NCBI GenBank assembly: GCA_037445555.1
Contig: JBBIKG010000002.1
Span: forward strand, 87,164-151,163
Direction of reading: 5' to 3'
DNA: 64,000 nucleotides
DNA from: JAAYJT01 sp037445555
GTDB lineage: Bacteria > Bacteroidota > Bacteroidia > Bacteroidales > JAAYJT01
The notes under the pieces were generated by a model. It ran no database searches. It saw nothing but the letters and a program-made list of their open reading frames with translations, and had not been told where the DNA came from. This document shows positions 27,924 to 36,018 of this stretch, piece after piece; position 1 is the stretch's first letter; every line of letters begins with the position of its first letter. Both the position numbers and the translations under genes were made by a program.

Positions 27924-28580
27924 TCAGTGAAGCCTGGCCAACTCTGTGATGCCACCTTTCACCGATTGATGCAACCTTACTTTGATGTTAACATCAACCG
28001 GCAAGAACACATCTACCCTTGACCCAAATTTTATGATTCCCAGTTCCTGACCTTGGTCAACATGGCTGCCAATGGCATGATTAAATACGATCCGACGTGC
28101 AAAGGCACCCGCAATTTGCCTGACCATGACCGGCCCGTATTTTTCATGCCGGATAACAATGGTAGTGTGTTCATTTTCCTTGCTGGCTTTTGGTTGCCAT
28201 GCAAAAAAATGTTTTCCTGGGTGATGCCTGAAAAACTCAACAACTCCGGCAACCGGACTGACATTTATATGCACATTGTGCACAGACATAAACACAGAGA
28301 TCACTTTACGCCTGTCTTTGAAATATTCTTGTTCTTCAACCACTTCAATAGCTACAACCTTACCATCGGCTGCACTGATCACCTTGTCGTCTCCTTTGAG
28401 TGTCTTGCGTGCAGGTACCCTGAAAAATAAAATAGTAGCTGCGGTTATAAATAGCATTGCACTAATATTCAGCCACTGAATAAGGATGGGCTGAATAAAG
28501 ACAATTGTCAACACAGCAATTAGCCCTGCAATTGCAATTACCTTAAGTATGATCGATATTCCTTGTGAATGTATTCTCAT
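27924..28580 (-). CDS. psd: Phosphatidylserine decarboxylase proenzyme
   Basis: Psd converts phosphatidylserine to phosphatidylethanolamine, the main membrane lipid of many bacteria. The 218-residue protein is the short form. It has two N-terminal membrane segments, the block MSVHNVHINVSPVAG and the self-cleavage site KFGSRVD, in which Gly186-Ser187 should be cut to make the pyruvoyl group on Ser187. It follows cdsA (64-bp gap), which supplies CDP-diacylglycerol upstream of phosphatidylserine, so the two form a lipid pair. A phosphatidylserine synthase gene is not in this window. Confidence 0.94.
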   Translation of the reverse strand: MRIHSQGISIILKVIAIAGLIAVLTIVFIQPILIQWLNISAMLFITAATILFFRVPARKTLKGDDKVISAADGKVVAIEVVEEQEYFKDRRKVISVFMSVHNVHINVSPVAGVVEFFRHHPGKHFFAWQPKASKENEHTTIVIRHEKYGPVMVRQIAGAFARRIVFNHAIGSHVDQGQELGIIKFGSRVDVFLPVDVNIKVRLHQSVKGGITELARLH

Positions 28581-28644
28581 CGGTCAGAGGTATGGGTTTA
28601 AATGAGGCAAAGTGGTAGTTATTCAGTTATCAGGTCTTGGTGAA

Positions 28645-29475
28645 TCAGATCAGAAAACGCATGTAAAGATATAATAATGGGGCAGCAAACAGCATGGCGT
28701 CGAAACGGTCCAGGATGCCTCCATGTCCAGGCAGCAGGTTTCCGCTATCTTTTACGCCCACACTCCGTTTGAGCATCGACTCTGCCAGATCTCCAAGAGT
28801 GCCAAAAGTCATGATTATCAATGAAATAGCGATCCAATGCATGAGGGCGATGCTGGTAAATATGGATGACAAAATCCATGCCGTAAGGAGTCCAAAAATC
28901 ATCCCTCCTGCGATGCCCTCCCAGGTTTTTTTTGGCGATATCCGTTCAAAAAGTTTGCGCTTGCCCAGAGCTGATCCGGTAAAGTATGCAAACGAATCGA
29001 AAACCCACAAGATAATGAACAGGCTCAATACAAGCCAGCCACTGTTTCCGCATCCTGCCTTACTGCCATACCCATGCAATAGTGTAAGTAAGCTGAAAGG
29101 TACTGTCACATAGATAATTCCTAAAATGGTAACCCCCGCATTTTGAAAAGGATATGCCTGATTCCTGAAAAGTTCGGTAATGAAGATGGATATCGGCGTG
29201 CACAGCACAATCCAAATCCATGGCAAAGGAATAATTCCTGAAGCTGTGAATACGATTACTAAAAAAACAGACAGCCCAAAAAACGAGCCGGGAAAAACCT
29301 GCGGTCGTAATCCTGTTTGTGAAACTAGGGAGTAAAATTCCAATAAAGCTATTATGCTCACTCCGAGCATGACTAAGCCAAAAAACCAGATCCCCGAAAG
29401 CATGGACCCAATCATCACCAGACCAAAAAAGATGGCCGTAATGGTTCGCCTGGCAAGGTTTTCGGGCACTTTCAT
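28645..29475 (-). CDS. cdsA: Phosphatidate cytidylyltransferase
   Basis: CdsA makes CDP-diacylglycerol from phosphatidic acid and CTP, the branch-point precursor for phospholipids. The 276-residue inner-membrane protein has about eight helices. Its C-terminal signature runs through KTWEGIAGG, FGTLGDLAESMLKR, GVKDSGNLLPGHGGILDRFD, with all the conserved acidic residues. Its start codon overlaps the stop of the upstream DUF2007 gene by 4 bp (ATGA), indicating translational coupling. Confidence 0.96.
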   Translation of the reverse strand: MKVPENLARRTITAIFFGLVMIGSMLSGIWFFGLVMLGVSIIALLEFYSLVSQTGLRPQVFPGSFFGLSVFLVIVFTASGIIPLPWIWIVLCTPISIFITELFRNQAYPFQNAGVTILGIIYVTVPFSLLTLLHGYGSKAGCGNSGWLVLSLFIILWVFDSFAYFTGSALGKRKLFERISPKKTWEGIAGGMIFGLLTAWILSSIFTSIALMHWIAISLIIMTFGTLGDLAESMLKRSVGVKDSGNLLPGHGGILDRFDAMLFAAPLLYLYMRFLI

Positions 29476-29699
29476 CTGTTGCTTTTTTGTTCCAGGTTAT
29501 GTTGAGTCAATAACTGGTTGGCTTCAAAGGCGTCTGCTACACTGACATACAACTCAATCGGACCGATAAGATACGACGAATCCTTCTTGTTCACCACGAC
29601 ACTCTCAATATCGTTGGCGACTAGCATGCCCTTGACGAATTCAACTCTGAACATATCCTCGGATGTATAGAAAAGCACCCAACTTTCGGAAGACGACAT
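29472..29699 (-). CDS. DUF2007 family protein
   Basis: This is a 75-residue cytoplasmic protein matching the small DUF2007 (putative signal-transducing, PII-like fold) family: WVLFYTSEDMFRVEFVKGMLVANDIESVVVNKKDSSY and the block IELYVSVADAFEANQLL, of which EFVKGMLVANDIE is the most diagnostic. These domains may bind small ligands or proteins, but no role is established. It overlaps cdsA by 4 bp and lies 19 bp after the LUD gene, inside the rsfS-to-psd run. Confidence 0.85.
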   Translation of the reverse strand: MSSSESWVLFYTSEDMFRVEFVKGMLVANDIESVVVNKKDSSYLIGPIELYVSVADAFEANQLLTQHNLEQKSNR

Positions 29700-29718
29700 A
29701 TCGCGCAGGGTTATTTAA

Positions 29719-30363
29719 CTACCGAAAGTCGTCGAGCAAAAAGACATATAATTCTCGCGGGCCGTGAGTGCCGAGTACCAGAGTCTTTTCAATATCGGCT
29801 GTCCGGCTTGGCCCTGTAATGAATGAAACGAGTGACGGAAGGCTTTTACCGTACTTTTCGCGTAGGGCAGCGAGGGCATGTCTCAGGTCACCAACCAGTT
29901 GCGACGAAGTGGCAACTACCATATGCACATCGGGAGAAATATTGAGCTTTCGCCCTCCTTTTTGACGTGAAGAAACCACTATGCTTCCGAGCCTCGCTAC
30001 CAGGTATTCGCAACCGGTGAGCGTCACTTTTGTTTCCGCAAGCAAACTTTCATCATTTGTGGCGGCTATATTATTCTGCTGAAGAAGGCTGAGTAATGAT
30101 TCATCACGGCAGAATAAGGTTCCGTATCTGTTTGTCTTTATCAACAAAACCAGAGTGGAGTAAAACTCCTGCTCACTTTCGCAATAAATAAATTTTCCTC
30201 CTGCATTGGTAAAGGCCTCGGCAAACACAATATCGTGCGAGTCATCTGTTTCGTGATAAACCGGAGAATCCAGATCAATGTCAGGGTAAGGGTTCGATCC
30301 TTTCTGAATGAGGGCGTTACGAATCCGCTTCATCACTTTTTCTCTGGTTGTGCTCTCATCCAT
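29719..30363 (-). CDS. LutC/YkgG family LUD-domain protein
   Basis: This 214-residue LUD-domain protein resembles LutC, a subunit of the LutABC lactate-utilisation complex. The C-terminal block SFITGPSRTADIEKTLVLGTHGPRELYVFLLDD, shown by TGPSRTADIE and GTHGPREL, is diagnostic. LutA and LutB are not next to it; it lies between ftsH and DUF2007 in a housekeeping run. I recall the same placement in other Bacteroidota. Its role here may therefore differ from lactate oxidation, or the partners are encoded elsewhere. Confidence 0.88.
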   Translation of the reverse strand: MDESTTREKVMKRIRNALIQKGSNPYPDIDLDSPVYHETDDSHDIVFAEAFTNAGGKFIYCESEQEFYSTLVLLIKTNRYGTLFCRDESLLSLLQQNNIAATNDESLLAETKVTLTGCEYLVARLGSIVVSSRQKGGRKLNISPDVHMVVATSSQLVGDLRHALAALREKYGKSLPSLVSFITGPSRTADIEKTLVLGTHGPRELYVFLLDDFR

Positions 30364-30431
30364 ACTTTAACTTGTTATTTGAACAGGCCGATGGCTGTGC
30401 AGGAAATTACTACAAAGCAAAAATACATTCT

Positions 30432-32411
30432 CTAATCCTTTTTTTCAATGGGTTCGCCATTTCCGTTGCTTACAAACTCGCGGCGCTCAGGCCAAGGCCT
30501 CGGGCCAAATATTAATTCGACATCTTCCCTGAAGATCACTTCATTTTTTAGCAGGAGATTGGCAAGCGAATCAAGTTTTTCGCGGTTCTCAGTAAGCAAC
30601 GACACTGCACGCCGGTAAGCCTGTTCCACAAGCTTGCTAGCCTCTTCGTCAATGACTTCGGCAGTTTTTTCGCTATAGGGTTTTTGCAGCATATATTCCT
30701 GCTGTCCGGTGGAGTCGTAGTAGCTCAGGTTGCCGATACGGGAATTAAGTCCAAAGATGGATACCATTGCGTACGCCTGCTTCGTGACACGCTCGAGGTC
30801 GTTGAGCGCACCTGTTGAAATTTTCTCGAACACTATTTGTTCGGCAGCCCTGCCTCCCAGCGTGGCGGTCATTTCGTCGAACATCTGGTCGGCATTCGAG
30901 AGCTGACGTTCCTCTGGCAGATACCAGGCAGCTCCTAGTGATTTGCCACGTGGAATGATCGTTACCTTAACCAGCGGATGGGCGTGTTCCAGCAGCCAAC
31001 TTACCGATGCATGGCCGGCTTCATGGAAGGCTATGACTTTTTTCTCCTGCGGCGAAATAAACTTACTGCGTTTTTCGAGCCCTGCGATAATCCGATCAAT
31101 GGCGTCGAGAAAATCCTGTTTCTCAATCTTCTTTTTATCGCGGCGGGCGGCTATCAGTGCGGCTTCATTACACACATTGGCGATATCGGCGCCAGAGAAT
31201 CCGGGCGTTTGACGTGACAGAAAATTCACATCCACTTCGGGGTCAAGAACCAGGTTACGCATGTGAACCTTAAAAATAGCTTTCCGCTCATCAAGATCAG
31301 GCAATTCGACATGGATCTGCCGGTCGAATCTTCCGGCACGAAGCAGGGCCCGATCGAGGATATCGGCTCGGTTGGTGGCAGCGAGTATGATCACGCCGGT
31401 ATTGCTCGAAAAACCATCCATCTCAGTAAGCAACTGATTGAGCGTATTTTCTCTTTCGTCGTTGGCACCGGTGATTGGGTTGCGTCCGCGGGCGCGCCCG
31501 ATGGCATCGATTTCGTCAATGAAGATGATACAGGGTGCCTTTTCCTTTGCTTGTTTGAAAAGGTCTCGTACACGTGATGCGCCTACACCAACAAACATCT
31601 CAACAAACTCGGAACCACTGATAGAGAAGAAAGGCACTTTGGCTTCGCCGGCAACTGCTTTGGCAAGCAAGGTCTTACCCGTCCCGGGAGGGCCCACAAG
31701 CAACGCTCCCTTAGGTATTTTCCCTCCAAGGGTGCGAAATTTATCGGGGCTCTTCAGAAACTCCACAATTTCCATCACTTCCACCTTGGCTTCTTCAAGC
31801 CCGGCTACGTCATTGAAGTTGATGCTAACAGTAGTATCCTTGTCGAAAAGTTGCGCTTTCGATTTGCCGATATTGAATATTTGTCCTCCCCCGGCCCCCC
31901 TTGCCATAGAACGCATCACAAACATCCACACTACCACAAGTAAAAGCAGGGGTATTACCCATCCCAGTATATCGCCACCCCAGTTGCGGCGCTTCTCGTT
32001 GACAAGGTACACGGGGTTTTCGAGGTTTTGCTGCACCTTTTCCACATCTGCCTTAAACGAATCATAAGAGCCGATTACAAAAACATAGTGGGGTTGCGGA
32101 AGGGTGCTGCCGGCATCCTTAATATCCTTGTATTTTTCAAGGCTGAGTTTGTCTTTCTTTATGAAAATCTCAGCAATCTCATTATTGACAACGGTTATCT
32201 TTTCAATTTCCTGATTGGTGAGCATTTCGCGCAATTGTCCCCAGTCAATGTCTTTGCTCTGACCGCTACGGTTGCTGAACCACATGAATATGAAAATGAT
32301 GGCTAGGATAGCATACACCCAGTAAAAACTGAATTTCGCCTTGGGAAGACGCGACTGGAATTTTCCTTTTTCCGGGTTTTCTTTATTAGTATTTGATGAG
32401 TTATTGGTCAT
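30432..32411 (-). CDS. ftsH: ATP-dependent zinc metalloprotease FtsH
   Basis: FtsH is the membrane-anchored AAA+ protease that degrades misfolded membrane proteins and regulators. The 659-residue protein has two transmembrane segments (about 29-46 and 150-168) around a periplasmic domain. The AAA module has Walker A GPPGTGKTLL near residue 240, Walker B IIFIDEID near 295 and the SRH arginine region. The zinc site is HEAGH near 462. The C-terminus is Bacteroidota-like. It follows rsfS with a 24-bp gap and is complete. Confidence 0.97.
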   Translation of the reverse strand: MTNNSSNTNKENPEKGKFQSRLPKAKFSFYWVYAILAIIFIFMWFSNRSGQSKDIDWGQLREMLTNQEIEKITVVNNEIAEIFIKKDKLSLEKYKDIKDAGSTLPQPHYVFVIGSYDSFKADVEKVQQNLENPVYLVNEKRRNWGGDILGWVIPLLLLVVVWMFVMRSMARGAGGGQIFNIGKSKAQLFDKDTTVSINFNDVAGLEEAKVEVMEIVEFLKSPDKFRTLGGKIPKGALLVGPPGTGKTLLAKAVAGEAKVPFFSISGSEFVEMFVGVGASRVRDLFKQAKEKAPCIIFIDEIDAIGRARGRNPITGANDERENTLNQLLTEMDGFSSNTGVIILAATNRADILDRALLRAGRFDRQIHVELPDLDERKAIFKVHMRNLVLDPEVDVNFLSRQTPGFSGADIANVCNEAALIAARRDKKKIEKQDFLDAIDRIIAGLEKRSKFISPQEKKVIAFHEAGHASVSWLLEHAHPLVKVTIIPRGKSLGAAWYLPEERQLSNADQMFDEMTATLGGRAAEQIVFEKISTGALNDLERVTKQAYAMVSIFGLNSRIGNLSYYDSTGQQEYMLQKPYSEKTAEVIDEEASKLVEQAYRRAVSLLTENREKLDSLANLLLKNEVIFREDVELIFGPRPWPERREFVSNGNGEPIEKKD

Positions 32412-32435
32412 TATTTATGATGATATTATGAGTTA

Positions 32436-32801
32436 CTAACTGATGTTTGTTGTTTTTGCATCGGCCCAGAAATCTTCAAGCCTGTAATGCTCACGCGAGG
32501 TCTGATTGAACACATGCAGCACTATATCAAAGTAATCAAGCAGGATCCATTGTGCATTTTCAAAGCCTTCTTCGTGATGTGCCGCAATACCCAGTGTCTG
32601 TTTAACTTTATTTCGGACATGATCGGCAATGGCCACCACTTGAGTGGAGCTTGTTCCGTGACATATAATGAATTCGTCGCAAATGGCGGATTTGATCTTG
32701 CTGAGATTCAGTGTTACGATCTGGTTACCTTTTTTTTCCTGTATGGCCTCAATTATGCATCGTTCAAGCGTGGGAAGACCTTTCAAAGATTCATTATCCA
32801 T
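32436..32801 (-). CDS. rsfS: Ribosomal silencing factor RsfS
   Basis: RsfS binds ribosomal protein L14 and blocks subunit joining when nutrients are low. The 121-residue protein has the family blocks IIEAIQEKKG, CDEFIICHGTSSTQV, GFENAQWILLDYFDIVLHVF and REHYRLEDFWADA. It heads the minus-strand run to ftsH and faces birA across a 139-bp gap. A candidate -7 TAATTTTG on the minus strand lies at 32820-32827. Confidence 0.95.
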   Translation of the reverse strand: MDNESLKGLPTLERCIIEAIQEKKGNQIVTLNLSKIKSAICDEFIICHGTSSTQVVAIADHVRNKVKQTLGIAAHHEEGFENAQWILLDYFDIVLHVFNQTSREHYRLEDFWADAKTTNIS

Positions 32802-32870
32802 TCATGTCCAATTTCCTGACAAAATTAATGTTTTTCGCGACATTCATCCTTCTGGTCGGGGATAAGTGGG

Positions 32871-32878
32871 TACATTTG
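32871..32878 (+). promoter_or_regulatory. -7 element for birA
   Basis: TACATTTG matches TAnnTTTG in the divergent rsfS/birA gap, 62 bp before the birA ATG. No TTG is seen at the normal -33 spacing. Confidence 0.5.
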
Positions 32879-32940
32879 CCTCCCGGCTTTTTCGTAATCT
32901 AACATCATCTTAAACGCTTAATGAATATTTTGGTTCTATA

Positions 32941-33687
32941 ATGGCAGATTTTTTTGAATACCTGCGTTTTGAGCAGATTGATTCAACCAACGCTGAGGCG
33001 TTACGGATGGTAACAGCCGGTAACATACACAAACCTGCCTGCATTGTTGCCAGCGAACAAACTAAAGGCAAAGGGCAAGGCGAGAATGTATGGGAAAGTG
33101 AAAAGGGAAAGAATCTGACGATCAGCCTTATTGTAGAACCGACATTTCTTGAACCATCGCAGCAATTTCTGATCAATGAAATTACTTCTCTGGCTGTTTG
33201 TGAAGTGATAGCAAACAGAATCAAAAACCAGGGGTATTCCATCAAATGGCCCAATGATGTGTATATTGGTTTAAAGAAAATTGCCGGGATATTATCTAAA
33301 AATATTATCTCCGGCAACCGCATTGAGTGGTCAATCATAGGCATAGGTTTTAATATCAATCAGTTGGAATTCTTCAGCAGTGCGCCTAACCCTGCTTCGC
33401 TGGCCTCAGTGAGTGGCATGACGTTTGAACTGGAGCATTGTCTCGAAGATCTGCTTCAGGCCTTTGAAGGCTGGTGGGGTAAAGCAAAAGATGGCAATAC
33501 GGAAGAAATACGGCAGCATTATCTAAACCTGCTTTTCCGCCGCGGAGAAAGATGCACATACCTTTATCACAGGGTAATAATTGAAGCTACAATCACAGGA
33601 ATAAGCCCGTACGGGCAGCTTGAACTTGTTGCCGCTGATGGCCGGCGCCTGGTATGCGATAATAAGCAGATCGAGTTCGTGCTCTGA
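32941..33687 (+). CDS. birA: Biotin--[acetyl-CoA-carboxylase] ligase (monofunctional BirA)
   Basis: BirA attaches biotin to the carrier protein of biotin-dependent carboxylases. The 248-residue protein has the catalytic motif KGKGQGENVWES in place of the classical GRGRRGR, and the block SIKWPNDVYIGLKKIAGIL with the catalytic Lys. A short C-terminal SH3-like domain follows. It lacks the N-terminal helix-turn-helix, so it should not act as a repressor. The divergent rsfS-birA order is common in Bacteroidota. Confidence 0.94.
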   Translation: MADFFEYLRFEQIDSTNAEALRMVTAGNIHKPACIVASEQTKGKGQGENVWESEKGKNLTISLIVEPTFLEPSQQFLINEITSLAVCEVIANRIKNQGYSIKWPNDVYIGLKKIAGILSKNIISGNRIEWSIIGIGFNINQLEFFSSAPNPASLASVSGMTFELEHCLEDLLQAFEGWWGKAKDGNTEEIRQHYLNLLFRRGERCTYLYHRVIIEATITGISPYGQLELVAADGRRLVCDNKQIEFVL

Positions 33688-33709
33688 CCGCAAGAAACCC
33701 CTGACGACC

Positions 33710-34144
33710 TCAGGTTAAGGTTCCAGCAGATTGATCACAACTGTTTTCACAAACTTCCTTGAGCTTTTGGATCAGCGCATCGGCAAATTGCTGCAGATAG
33801 CCCTTGGCGGCAACGGCCATAAGCACACCCAGCTTTGCCTTGACGAAACCAACTGCCTGTGTCCCCTTGTTGTCATCATTCAGCAGACGAATCGCTATTT
33901 CAAAGTCAAACGCCGAGTCTGGTAAGGACGAGGCCAAGAGGTAAGTTGGCTCTACCGATTCTTTAATTGCAAGAGATATTTCGCCCAGACTGCTGACTGA
34001 AAAACGGCAACTTTCGCGGGTGGACTGGTAGTCGTTTATCAGCGATGGCATAAACCGGTCAAAATTACGGAAATCAGAAACAAAACGATAAACATGGTCA
34101 ATGGGGCAGTGAATTACTGCGGGTTGACTTTCGATATTAAGCAT
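33710..34144 (-). CDS. SRPBCC (START-like) family protein
   Basis: This 144-residue protein has the SRPBCC/polyketide-cyclase-like pattern, with an opening strand, then PIDHVYRFVSDFRNFDRFMPSLI (see VYRFVSDFRNFDRFMP) and a long C-terminal helix (LQQFADALIQKLKEV). Such folds bind hydrophobic ligands or lipids, but the ligand is unknown. It starts 11 bp after pyrE on the same strand, and this pair is often seen in Bacteroidota. It converges with birA, separated by 22 bp. Confidence 0.85.
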   Translation of the reverse strand: MLNIESQPAVIHCPIDHVYRFVSDFRNFDRFMPSLINDYQSTRESCRFSVSSLGEISLAIKESVEPTYLLASSLPDSAFDFEIAIRLLNDDNKGTQAVGFVKAKLGVLMAVAAKGYLQQFADALIQKLKEVCENSCDQSAGTLT

Positions 34145-34155
34145 GACTGATTGAA

Positions 34156-34797
34156 TTACCGGGGCCAGTTGGTAGGATCCTGTTTCCAGTTGCTGAGCAA
34201 AGCCAGGTCCTTTTCCTTGATGTATTCATTTTCGAGCGCGCGCTCGAGAAGGGCATCGTAATTTGACAAGGTAAACAGGGGTACATTTGTCTTTTTAAAT
34301 CCCTCCACCGACTCAGCCAGATCATAGCTGAAGATAGCAACCATGCCTTTTACCACGCATCCGGCCTCCCGCAGGGCAGCCACAGCCGCCAGGCTGCTGC
34401 CACCAGTCGAGATGAGGTCTTCAACAACGACCACCGACTGTCCTTTCTCCACCACTCCTTCGATGGTATTGCTCAAACCATGCGTCTTTTTCTCGGAGCG
34501 AACGTACACAAAAGGCAACCCAAGCTCCTGAGCCACCAGTGCTCCCTGAGCGATGGCTCCTGTTGCCACGCCCGCAATCACTTCCACAGGGCTGAATTGT
34601 TCGTTGATCAGCTTAACCAACTCCTGGCGGATAAACGTCCTGATTTTGGGATATGACAAGATTTTGCGGTTATCGCAATAAATGGGCGACTTAATGCCCG
34701 ACGCCCATGTAAAATATCGTTCGGTTTCCAGCTTAATTGCCTTAATTTGCATTAGGTAATCTGCAGTTATTAAAGCCAAATCCTCATTCTTCTTCAT
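34156..34797 (-). CDS. pyrE: Orotate phosphoribosyltransferase
   Basis: PyrE makes orotidine 5'-phosphate from orotate and PRPP in pyrimidine synthesis. The ATG at 34797 gives 213 residues; 11 extra upstream codons are open but overlap the divergent gene and are unlike the family. Marks are YFTWASGIKSPIYCDNR near the start, VIAGVATGAIAQGALVAQELGLPFVYVR in the middle (GVATGAIAQGALVA) and the PRPP loop VVVVEDLISTGGSSLAA. It is complete. Its start codon overlaps the first start codon of the divergent NUDIX gene by 2 bp. Confidence 0.94.
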   Translation of the reverse strand: MKKNEDLALITADYLMQIKAIKLETERYFTWASGIKSPIYCDNRKILSYPKIRTFIRQELVKLINEQFSPVEVIAGVATGAIAQGALVAQELGLPFVYVRSEKKTHGLSNTIEGVVEKGQSVVVVEDLISTGGSSLAAVAALREAGCVVKGMVAIFSYDLAESVEGFKKTNVPLFTLSNYDALLERALENEYIKEKDLALLSNWKQDPTNWPR

Positions 34798-35425
34798 GCA
34801 GCAAATGTATAAAGTTTTTATCGACGACAAAGTGGTGTTACTGACAAATCATCCCCCTCAAGACGAAGTTTCTTTCGGTGAAACGATAGTTGATTGTAAT
34901 TCAGGATTCTTTGCCAAAGCGCATCTGCATCCGTTTCTGAATGATCCCCAAAAACACACGTTGTGGCTGTATAACACCGATAACGCGGATTTATTGTTTG
35001 ATCAATTTTCTTCAAATTTCAAGCCGGTGATGGCGGCCGGCGGACTTGTAACTACTGAAGACGGTACTATTCTGTTCATTTTCAGACACGGAAAATGGGA
35101 TTTGCCAAAAGGAAAACCCATAGCCGGTGAGGCCCCTCCGATAACCGCCCTGCGCGAAGTGGAAGAGGAAACTGGGGTGACCTCTCTGCAGGTTGGCAAG
35201 CTGATTAGCAAAACGTATCATATTTATACTGAAGATGAGCAGCACTTCCTGAAAACCAGTTATTGGTTTGCCATGCAGAGTCAGTCAAAACAACCGCTTC
35301 GCCTGCAAACATGCGAAGGAATCACAGATGCACGATGGGTCCATCCCGATGAGTTGGAGAGTATCCTTGAAGGAGCATACTCTTCCATAAGGGAATTGGT
35401 AGCTGACTTCCATCGTAAGAATTAG
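34796..35425 (+). CDS. NUDIX hydrolase
   Basis: This 209-residue protein (or 206 from the ATG at 34805) has a perfect NUDIX box at about 106-128: G-x5-E-x7-REVEEETGV. The preceding RHGKWDLPKGK is typical of NTP or nucleoside-diphosphate hydrolases. The N-terminal ~75 residues are an extra domain common in the Bacteroidota version of this protein. It is head-to-head with pyrE without a gap. The substrate is not evident, although housecleaning of nucleotides is likely. Confidence 0.9.
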   Translation: MQQMYKVFIDDKVVLLTNHPPQDEVSFGETIVDCNSGFFAKAHLHPFLNDPQKHTLWLYNTDNADLLFDQFSSNFKPVMAAGGLVTTEDGTILFIFRHGKWDLPKGKPIAGEAPPITALREVEEETGVTSLQVGKLISKTYHIYTEDEQHFLKTSYWFAMQSQSKQPLRLQTCEGITDARWVHPDELESILEGAYSSIRELVADFHRKN

Positions 35426-35499
35426 TTAATCCAAATGGCTTCATCTCAGTTTCTTACCTGCACAGGTATTGATAAAATAGAATATTTAAGACATATGTA

Positions 35500-35507
35500 T
35501 ACTTTTG
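35500..35507 (+). promoter_or_regulatory. -7 element for coaD
   Basis: TACTTTTG matches TAnnTTTG, 29 bp before the coaD start. The upstream -33 element is not well conserved. Confidence 0.5.
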
Positions 35508-35535
35508 TAACGTTTAATGCAGTTGTATATTTATC

Positions 35536-36018
35536 ATGCCGAAAATGTATAAGATAGCGGTTTTTCCTGGGTCATTCGATCCGATTACGCGCGGCCACGA
35601 AGACATTGTGCTCAGGGCTCAGCCTCTTTTCGACAAAATTATTATCGCGATTGGCCTGAATGCGGATAAAAAATCATTTTTCAGTCTCGAATCAAGGGTA
35701 GCCTGGCTCAAGGAAGTGTTCAATTCATTTCCCAATATCGAGGTTGCCGTTTATGAGGGGTTGACTATTGATTTCTGCCGTACAATAGGTGCGGGATACA
35801 TTCTTCGAGGACTGAGGACTTCGGCCGACTTCGAATTTGAAAGGAGTATAGGCCAGATGAATAAACTGATGCACCCGTCGATCGAAACGGTTTTTTTTCT
35901 GACACGTCCCGAATTTTCAGCCCTAAGTTCGTCCATTGTTCGCGACATATATAAAAATCAAGGAGATGTCAGCTCGTTTGTTCCCGAGCTGATTCAGAAT
36001 AGTATCCTCAAAGAGTAA
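35536..36018 (+). CDS. coaD: Pantetheine-phosphate adenylyltransferase
   Basis: CoaD adenylates 4'-phosphopantetheine, the fourth step of CoA synthesis. The 160-residue protein has the nucleotidyltransferase motif GSFDPITRGHEDIV (with T-x-GH), the block YILRGLRTSADFEFE and the ISSS-like motif LSSSIVRDI. The ATG at 35545 is an alternative start. Its stop overlaps the start of the next gene (TAATG), so the two are translationally coupled. Confidence 0.96.
   Translation: MPKMYKIAVFPGSFDPITRGHEDIVLRAQPLFDKIIIAIGLNADKKSFFSLESRVAWLKEVFNSFPNIEVAVYEGLTIDFCRTIGAGYILRGLRTSADFEFERSIGQMNKLMHPSIETVFFLTRPEFSALSSSIVRDIYKNQGDVSSFVPELIQNSILKE

Noticed and set aside
30285..30310. A GGTTCGATCC stretch resembling the T-arm of a tRNA
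   Set aside because: It is inside the LUD-domain coding sequence, and no acceptor stem or anticodon arm can be drawn around it.
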